The notes under the pieces: generated by a model
Told to the model about the DNA's origin: nothing
Database searches by the model: none
Seen by the model: only the letters and a program-made list of their open reading frames with translations
NCBI GenBank assembly: GCA_035511515.1
Contig: DATKFG010000124.1
Coordinates: 1-18,359, forward strand
Reading direction: 5' to 3'
Length of the DNA: 18,359 nt
Source of the DNA: VBCK01 sp035511515
GTDB taxonomy: Bacteria; Pseudomonadota; Gammaproteobacteria; Burkholderiales; Burkholderiaceae_F
Program-made: the position numbers and the translations under genes
Part shown: piece by piece, positions 14,241 to 18,359 of the stretch
Numbering within the stretch: position 1 is the first letter of the stretch
Layout of the letters: each line of letters opens with the position of its first letter

Positions 14241-15014
14241 ATGCTGGCTAAGAGGATCATCCCCTGCCTGGACGTGACCGCCGGACGCGTCGTCAAGGGC
14301 GTCAATTTCGTGGATCTGCGCGATGCGGGCGATCCGGTCCAGATCGCGCAGCGCTACGACGCCGAGGGCGCTGACGAGCTGGCGTTCCTGGACATCACCG
14401 CCAGCTCCGATCAGCGCGATATCCTGCCGCAGGTGATCGAGGCGGTGGCGCGGCAGGTGTTCATTCCGCTGACGGTCGGAGGCGGCGTGCGGCACGTCGA
14501 TGACGTCCGAAGGCTGCTGAATGCCGGCGCCGACAAGGTTTCGATCAACACCGCCGGCGTGCAATCGCCCGGCCTGATCGAGCAGGCGGCGGGGCGTTAC
14601 GGCTCTCAATGCATCGTGGTGGCGATCGACGCCCGGTTGCGCCAGCCGGGCCTGCCGCAAGGGGGCTGGCAGGTGTTCACCCACGGTGGCCGCACGCCCA
14701 CCGGGCTGGACGCCGTGCAGTGGGCGCGGAGGGTGGTCGAGCTCGGTGCCGGGGAGATCCTGCTGACCAGCATGGACCGCGACGGCACGCGCGAGGGGTT
14801 CGATCTTCAGCTGACCCGGGCGGTCTCCGATGCGGTACCCGTGCCGGTGATCGCCTCGGGCGGGGTCGGCCGTCTGCAAGATCTGGTCGACGGCGTGTTG
14901 ATCGGCCGGGCCGACGCCGTACTGGCCGCGTCCATATTTCACTTCGGCGAATTCACACTGCGCCAGGCCAAGCAGTACCTGGATGCGCGCGGCATCCCGA
15001 TGAGGCTGCAGTAA
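14241..15014 (+). CDS. hisF: Imidazole glycerol phosphate synthase, cyclase subunit
   Basis: HisF takes ammonia from HisH and converts PRFAR to imidazole glycerol phosphate and AICAR, the latter feeding purine synthesis. It has 257 residues, a (beta/alpha)8 barrel. Catalytic aspartates are D11 (IIPCLDVTAGRVVKG) and D130 (VVAIDARL). Phosphate-binding motifs LTVGGGVR and IASGGVG are intact. The ATG at 14241 is preceded at nine bases by GGTGAGGG (14224-14231), which is the terminal segment of repeat B. The TAA stop shares its last base with the hisI ATG. The separation from hisA by 283 bases of hairpin-rich DNA is the oddest feature of its setting. Confidence 0.96.
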   Translation: MLAKRIIPCLDVTAGRVVKGVNFVDLRDAGDPVQIAQRYDAEGADELAFLDITASSDQRDILPQVIEAVARQVFIPLTVGGGVRHVDDVRRLLNAGADKVSINTAGVQSPGLIEQAAGRYGSQCIVVAIDARLRQPGLPQGGWQVFTHGGRTPTGLDAVQWARRVVELGAGEILLTSMDRDGTREGFDLQLTRAVSDAVPVPVIASGGVGRLQDLVDGVLIGRADAVLAASIFHFGEFTLRQAKQYLDARGIPMRLQ

Positions 15015-15424
15015 TGAGCGCCGCGGCGCCCGGCGCCGGCGGCTGGATCGAGCAAATCCGCTTCGGGCCGGCCGGCCTGGTGCCGGTGGTGGCACAGGAC
15101 GCCGACAATGGGCGCGTGCTGATGGTGGCGTGGGCCGATCGCGATGCGTTGCTGCAGACCGAAGCGAGCGGCTATGCGGTCTACTTTTCCCGCTCGCGCG
15201 GCCGGCTGTGGCGCAAGGGCGAGGAATCGGGTCATCTGCAGAAGGTGCGCGAGATCCGCCTGGACTGCGACGCCGACGTGGTGTTGTACGTGGTCGAGCC
15301 GAAAGGCGGCATCGCCTGCCATACGGGCCGCGCCAGCTGTTTTTTCCGGCGCCTCGAAAAGGGTGCCTGGACCACGGTGGATCCGGTGCTCGAGGCGGCC
15401 CCGTCGACGACGGAGCCAACATGA
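15014..15424 (+). CDS. hisI: Phosphoribosyl-AMP cyclohydrolase
   Basis: HisI opens the adenine ring of phosphoribosyl-AMP to give ProFAR, the third step of the pathway; the enzyme is zinc- and magnesium-dependent. It has 136 residues and is a separate protein, not fused to HisE as in E. coli. Conserved parts are GRVLMVAWADRDAL, YFSRSRGRLWRKGEESGH, the acidic metal site DCDADVVL and the cysteine/histidine segment IACHTGRASCFFRRL. The first residues (SAAAPGAGG) are variable. The ATG at 15014 overlaps the last base of the hisF stop, and the hisI stop overlaps the hisE start (ATGA), so all three should be translationally coupled. Confidence 0.95.
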   Translation: MSAAAPGAGGWIEQIRFGPAGLVPVVAQDADNGRVLMVAWADRDALLQTEASGYAVYFSRSRGRLWRKGEESGHLQKVREIRLDCDADVVLYVVEPKGGIACHTGRASCFFRRLEKGAWTTVDPVLEAAPSTTEPT

Positions 15425-15834
15425 GCGGATCAAGGGCTTTTGACGCGGCCACGCTCGCGCGGCTCGCCGACGTGATCGAAGCGCGCCGCGGCGGCGATCC
15501 GGAGCGTTCCTATGTCGCCCGCCTCTTCGCGCGAGGCCCGGATGCGATCCTGAAGAAAATCGGCGAGGAGGCCACCGAAACGGTGATGGCTGCCAAGGAC
15601 GGGGTGGCCGAGCGGATCGTTTCGGAGGTCGCCGATCTGTGGTTTCATAGCCTGATGGTGCTGGCGCTGCACGGTCTGCGCCCGGAAGCGGTGCTGGCCG
15701 AGCTCGAAAAGCGCGCTGGCACGTCGGGGCTGGACGAAAAAGCCTCGCGTACCGTCACCCCCGGCCCCTCTGCCGCTGGCATGGGAGAGGGGAAAGAGAA
15801 AGCCCCTCTCCCTCCGGGAGAGGGGTTGGGGTGA
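15421..15834 (+). CDS. hisE: Phosphoribosyl-ATP pyrophosphatase with repeat-encoded tail
   Basis: HisE removes pyrophosphate from phosphoribosyl-ATP, the second step. The helical MazG-like fold is recognisable from YVARLFARGPDAILKKIGEE, ATETVMAAKDG and EVADLWFHSLMVL, which carry the acidic metal-binding residues. The conserved protein ends near residue 110 (GLDEKASR). Residues 111-137 are a Pro/Gly/Glu-rich tail encoded by repeat element C, and the TGA stop (15832-15834) lies in the repeat's GGTGAGGG end, exactly as in hisG. The family is usually about 105-125 residues. The ATG overlaps the hisI stop (ATGA). Whether the tail affects folding is unknown. Confidence 0.94.
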   Translation: MSGSRAFDAATLARLADVIEARRGGDPERSYVARLFARGPDAILKKIGEEATETVMAAKDGVAERIVSEVADLWFHSLMVLALHGLRPEAVLAELEKRAGTSGLDEKASRTVTPGPSAAGMGEGKEKAPLPPGEGLG

Positions 15835-15837
15835 GGG
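15752..15837. repeat. GC-rich inverted-repeat element C at hisE/hinT
   Basis: The left arm (15752-15774) closely resembles the left arm of element A, and the right arm (15816-15837) ends in the same GGTGAGGG. The inner hairpin is CCCCTCTCCC (15803-15812), loop TCC, GGGAGAGGGG (15816-15825), the same 10-bp stem as in A. The element encodes the last 27 residues of hisE and its TGA stop. hinT begins 43 bases after its end with an independent ribosome site. Confidence 0.85.
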
Positions 15838-15880
15838 CCGCCGGCGCGGGCCCGGCGCAGGACATCCAAGAGGAGTGCCG

Positions 15881-16225
15881 ATGGACGCGAACTGCATCTT
15901 CTGCCGGATCGTGGGCGGCCAGATTCCCAGCACGAAGGTCTACGAGGACGAGGACTTGATCGTCTTCAAGGACATCCATCCGAAAGCGCCGATCCACCTG
16001 CTGTTGGTGCCGAGGGTGCACGTGGAATCGCTGATGACGGTGCAGCCGCAGCACGGCCCATTGGTGAGTAGAATGCTCTTTCTGGCGCCGCGGCTCGCCC
16101 GTGAGCAGGGGGCGGCCGATGGTTTCCGGGTCGTGATCAACAACGGTCCGGGTGGCGGACAGGAAGTGTTTCACCTGCACATGCATGTTCTGGCCGGCCC
16201 GCGGCCCTGGAAACAGTCTTTTTGA
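15881..16225 (+). CDS. hinT: HIT-family purine nucleoside phosphoramidase (HinT)
   Basis: This is a histidine-triad hydrolase of the HinT branch, which cleaves adenosine phosphoramidate-type substrates. It has 114 residues. The triad HLHMH places histidines at 98, 100 and 102. The N-terminal CIFCRIVGGQIPSTKVYED (cysteines 5 and 8) and VVINNGPGGGQEV are characteristic of the family. The C-terminus GPRPWKQSF is not unusual. The ATG at 15881 is preceded by a strong AAGAGGAG site (15868-15875), one of the best ribosome sites in the window, so this gene need not depend on hisE translation. A GTG at 15875 in frame overlaps that site and is unlikely to be the start. Confidence 0.94.
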   Translation: MDANCIFCRIVGGQIPSTKVYEDEDLIVFKDIHPKAPIHLLLVPRVHVESLMTVQPQHGPLVSRMLFLAPRLAREQGAADGFRVVINNGPGGGQEVFHLHMHVLAGPRPWKQSF

Positions 16226-16258
16226 GGGGCCGGTTTTTGTCCGGCAGGAGTAGCGCTG

Positions 16259-16489
16259 ATGGGCTCACTTTCGCTGACGCACTGGCTGATCGTTCTGGTG
16301 GTCGTGGTGCTGGTGTTCGGCACCAGCAAGCTCAGAAACCTCGGCAAGGACCTGGGCGGCGCGATCAAAGGCTTCAAGGAAGGCATGCGCGAGGGGGGGA
16401 CGGAGGAGACGCCGCCGCAGCAGCAGGTCAGCGATGCCCGCGCCGCCGGCACGATCGACGTTCAGGCCAAGGAAAAAAGCGGCTCATAA
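16259..16489 (+). CDS. tatA: Sec-independent translocase subunit TatA
   Basis: TatA is the small, abundant subunit that oligomerises to move folded proteins with twin-arginine signals across the inner membrane. It has 76 residues. A short periplasmic start is followed by one membrane helix (WLIVLVVVVLVFG, about 9-21), the hinge FGTSKLRNLGKDLG, and an amphipathic helix with GGAIKGFKEGMRE. The rest is polar, Gln/Glu-rich and probably disordered. FGTSKL with a phenylalanine-glycine hinge separates it from TatB. AGGAG at 16246-16250 lies eight bases before the ATG. A small GCCGG/CCGGC stem lies just upstream of that site. Confidence 0.95.
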   Translation: MGSLSLTHWLIVLVVVVLVFGTSKLRNLGKDLGGAIKGFKEGMREGGTEETPPQQQVSDARAAGTIDVQAKEKSGS

Positions 16490-16510
16490 CCGATCGCTCC
16501 GAAACCGCCC

Positions 16511-16552
16511 CGCGGGCCGGCTGTGCGCGCCGGGCGGGGGTCGGGGCCCGCG
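16511..16552 (+). repeat. GC-rich inverted repeat between tatA and tatB
   Basis: CGCGGGCC (16511-16518) pairs perfectly with GGCCCGCG (16545-16552) around 26 GC-rich bases. It fills the centre of the 99-base tatA/tatB gap, just ahead of a tatB start that has no visible Shine-Dalgarno sequence. No T tract follows, so it is not an intrinsic terminator. It might set the tatA:tatB expression ratio. In DNA this GC-rich, chance pairing is also possible. Confidence 0.45.
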
Positions 16553-16588
16553 CGGCGCGGACCGGTCCTGAACCGCGTCGATCCGATC

Positions 16589-17095
16589 ATGCTCGATTTC
16601 AGCCTGGGCGAACTGATGATGATCGGTGCGGTGGCGCTGGTCGTGCTGGGCCCGGAGCGGCTGCCGCGCGTGGCCCGCGCCTTCGGTGAGTGGCTGGGCA
16701 AAGCGCAGCGGTATGTCAGCCAGGTGCGAGCCGATTTCCAGCGCGAGATCGAGCTGGCCGATATCAAACGGCTGCAGGAAGAGGCGCGCCAGGCGACCGC
16801 CGCGATCGACTCCTCGGTGCGCGATGTGGCCAGCTCGCTGGAGCAGGCCGCCCAGCCGGTGAGCGAGGCGACCGCCACGGACGCCTCGACGGCGCACAGC
16901 GCGCCGGCCTGGTCGGCCAGCGGCTGGGGCAGTCATCGCTTTCGGACGCGCGCCCGTCCGGCGCCGTCGCTGACCGACCTGACCGAGGCTGTCGAACAGA
17001 TGCGTGGCCGGGTGCCGCTGCCGCCGGCCGGCCGGATCGGCAGGAACCGGTACGCGCCGCGCGCCCGCGTGAACCGGCCGCGGATCTACCGGTAA
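16589..17095 (+). CDS. tatB: Sec-independent translocase subunit TatB
   Basis: TatB works with TatC as the receptor for twin-arginine signal peptides. It has 168 residues from the ATG at 16589. The N-terminus MLDFSLGELMMIGAVALVVL carries the conserved glutamate E8 and the membrane helix; GPERLPRVARAFGEWLG is the TatB-type hinge and amphipathic start. A long charged helix follows to about residue 90. The C-terminal part is Ala/Ser-rich and then strikingly arginine- and proline-rich, ending in RNRYAPRARVNRPRIYR. The frame is open upstream to 16523, but no better start is visible. No clear Shine-Dalgarno sequence precedes the ATG. The 99-base gap after tatA contains a GC-rich inverted repeat. 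Confidence 0.93.
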   Translation: MLDFSLGELMMIGAVALVVLGPERLPRVARAFGEWLGKAQRYVSQVRADFQREIELADIKRLQEEARQATAAIDSSVRDVASSLEQAAQPVSEATATDASTAHSAPAWSASGWGSHRFRTRARPAPSLTDLTEAVEQMRGRVPLPPAGRIGRNRYAPRARVNRPRIYR

Positions 17096-17111
17096 CGGGC
17101 CGCGGGGCGAC

Positions 17112-17867
17112 ATGGCGCAGCCCGAGGAACAGGGTTTCCTGTCGCACCTGATCGAGCTGCGTCAGCGCCTGGTGCGCGCGGCGGCATCGGTCCTGATCGT
17201 CTTTGCGGCGCTCACGCCGTTCATGCGCGAGATATTCGACCTGGTGTCGCGGCCGATGATCGAAGCGCTGCCGCAGGGAACCAAGCTGCTGGCCACCGGC
17301 GTGATCGCGCCGTTCATGGTGCCGCTGAAGGTCACACTGTTCTCGGCGCTGCTGATCGCGCTGCCCTATGTGCTCTACCAGGTCTGGGCTTTCGTCGCAC
17401 CGGGCCTGTACCAGCACGAAAAGCGGCTCGCGCTGCCGGTGATCGTGTCCAGCGTGCTGATGTTCTTCGGGGGGATCGCGTACTGTTACTTCGTCGTGTT
17501 CCGCGTGATATTCCCGTTCATGACGCGGTTCGCTCCGCAGTCGGTCAGCGTTACGCCCGACATCGATGCCTACTTCAATTTCGTGCTGCGGATGTTCGTC
17601 GCATTCGGCGTCACGTTCGAGGTGCCGATCGCCGTGCTGCTGCTGGTGCGGTTGGGTGTGACCAGCGTCGCGCGCCTGCGGCGGGCACGGCCGTACGCGA
17701 TCGTGGGCGCGTTCGTGGTGGCGGCGATATTGACGCCGCCCGACGTGACCTCGCAGCTGCTGCTGGCGCTGCCGTTGTGCCTGCTGTTCGAACTGGGCCT
17801 GCTGCTGGCGGCGCTGTTCGGGGTCAGACGGCAAGCGCGCAGCGAGTCGGGGCCGGCCGCGGGCTGA
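17112..17867 (+). CDS. tatC: Sec-independent translocase subunit TatC
   Basis: TatC is the polytopic core of the Tat receptor and binds the twin-arginine motif on its cytoplasmic face. It has 251 residues with about six membrane segments. The cytoplasmic N-terminus has FLSHLIELRQRL, with E15 matching the conserved E. coli E15. The periplasmic loop region PFMVPLKVTLFSALLIALP, the segment YQVWAFVAPGLYQHEKR and the membrane glutamate E170 in FGVTFEVPIAVLLLV are all typical. P-rich ILTPPDVTSQLLLALPLCLL closes the last pair of segments. The ATG at 17112 follows tatB by 16 bases. The C-terminal tail is short and basic. Confidence 0.96.
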   Translation: MAQPEEQGFLSHLIELRQRLVRAAASVLIVFAALTPFMREIFDLVSRPMIEALPQGTKLLATGVIAPFMVPLKVTLFSALLIALPYVLYQVWAFVAPGLYQHEKRLALPVIVSSVLMFFGGIAYCYFVVFRVIFPFMTRFAPQSVSVTPDIDAYFNFVLRMFVAFGVTFEVPIAVLLLVRLGVTSVARLRRARPYAIVGAFVVAAILTPPDVTSQLLLALPLCLLFELGLLLAALFGVRRQARSESGPAAG

Positions 17868-17907
17868 TGCCGGTTAGCGGGCGCGTCCGCCGCTACCGCA
17901 GAGGGTA

Positions 17908-17936
17908 GCGACAACCAATCGCCGCTCGTCTACGAT
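17908..17936 (+). promoter_or_regulatory. Possible promoter for the Uma2-family gene
   Basis: A -10-like TACGAT (17931-17936) with a -35-like GCGACA (17908-17913) at a 17-base spacing lies just before the ATG at 17944. Each hexamer matches the consensus in four of six positions. If real, the transcript leader would be nearly absent. The 76-base gap after tatC holds no clear terminator; the imperfect hairpin around 17876-17894 has no T tract. Confidence 0.22.
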
Positions 17937-17943
17937 CTGCACC

Positions 17944-18359
17944 ATGGGTGCACCCCTGGAATTTCCGCGACGCGCGCTCACGGTCGAAGACTTCCACCGG
18001 ATGGCGGAAGCGGGCGTCCTTCGACCGAAAGAGCGCGTCGAACTCATCGAAGGCGAACTGCTGGCGATGGCGCCGATCGGCGGAAGACACTTCAATGCCG
18101 TGAACCGGCTCACCGAGTTGCTTGTAACGGCTGTGGGTTCGAGCGCGGTGGTTTCCGTTCAGGGCCCTGTCGTCCTTAAGCCGACCTCTGAACCGCAGCC
18201 GGATCTGGTGCTGCTTCGCCCCGAATGCAGGCGCCGGCCGGTTCTTCCCGGGCCGGAAGACGTCCTGCTGGCGATCGAGGTCGCTGACACGACGTTGCGG
18301 TTCGACCGCACCGTCAAGGCCCCGCTCTATGCAAGGCACGGGATCCCGGAACTGTGGAT
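17944..18359 (+). CDS. Uma2-family (DUF820) endonuclease-like protein, 3'-truncated
   Basis: The reading frame opens at the ATG at 17944 and is still open at the end of the window (138 complete codons). The translation has the Uma2/DUF820 layout: RALTVEDFHRMAEAGVL and RVELIEGELLAMAPIGGRHF at the N-terminus, QPDLVLLR in the centre, then LLAIEVADTTLRFDRTVKAP and YARHGIPELW. The acidic D of QPDLV, the E of AIEVAD and the K of DRTVK fit a PD-(D/E)XK nuclease core. The biological role of this family is poorly defined, and I would not call it a restriction enzyme here. Codon choice looks less uniformly GC-ending than in its neighbours. No strong Shine-Dalgarno sequence is visible. In many Burkholderiales I would expect a Do-family protease gene near tatC instead. 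Confidence 0.85.
   Translation, partial: MGAPLEFPRRALTVEDFHRMAEAGVLRPKERVELIEGELLAMAPIGGRHFNAVNRLTELLVTAVGSSAVVSVQGPVVLKPTSEPQPDLVLLRPECRRRPVLPGPEDVLLAIEVADTTLRFDRTVKAPLYARHGIPELW

Noticed and set aside
9230..15837. The three repeat elements as a CRISPR array
   Set aside because: They lie kilobases apart, are themselves long inverted repeats, and have no regular spacers or cas genes nearby.
16229..16245. GCCGG/CCGGC stem before tatA as a riboregulator
   Set aside because: The stem has only five base pairs and the AGGAG site follows it unpaired; too weak to claim.
17876..17894. Hairpin after tatC as a terminator
   Set aside because: The stem is short and bulged and no T run follows.

Overview
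The window is a GC-rich (clearly above 60% by eye), densely packed chromosomal segment in which every convincing gene lies on the + strand. Protein sequences and gene order (gltD, mla genes, ibaG, murA, his operon, hinT, tatABC) point to a betaproteobacterium, most likely of the order Burkholderiales. The genus cannot be named from this sequence. It is core, housekeeping DNA rather than an accessory island. I found no tRNA, rRNA, insertion sequence, CRISPR array or phage gene.

Layout. (1) 1-1221: the end of gltD, the small subunit of glutamate synthase, truncated by the window start. (2) 1330-5199: mlaF-mlaE-mlaD-mlaA-mlaC-mlaB, a complete retrograde phospholipid transport system. The outer-membrane lipoprotein MlaA lies inside the operon, between mlaD and mlaC. 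(3) 5256-7006: a YadG/YadH-like ABC-2 exporter pair of unknown substrate. (4) 7035-8574: ibaG (BolA family) and murA, the first committed enzyme of peptidoglycan synthesis. (5) 8602-15834: hisG-hisD-hisC-hisB-hisH-hisA-hisF-hisI-hisE. HisG is the short, HisZ-dependent form. hisZ and a histidinol-phosphate phosphatase are not in the window. (6) 15881-17867: hinT and tatA-tatB-tatC. (7) 17944 to the end: a Uma2-family (DUF820) nuclease-like gene running off the window.

Many junctions are start/stop overlaps (mlaF/E, mlaD/A, mlaC/B, yadG/H, hisD/C, hisF/I, hisI/E), so translational coupling is probably widespread. Several starts are GTG or TTG.

The most unusual structure is a family of GC-rich inverted repeats placed at three his junctions: hisG/hisD, hisA/hisF and hisE/hinT. 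All share a hairpin built on CCCCTCTCCC/GGGAGAGGGG and a terminal GGTGAGGG. At hisG and hisE the repeat is read in the same frame as the gene. It adds about 41 and 27 residues to the C-terminus and supplies the stop codon from the same TGA in its conserved end. At hisD and hisF the same terminal GGTGAGGG sits where the Shine-Dalgarno sequence should be. The hisA/hisF copy is a 271-bp mosaic of nested hairpins. I found no wholly new multi-gene system; the repeat family and its coupling to his gene ends is the strongest lead.
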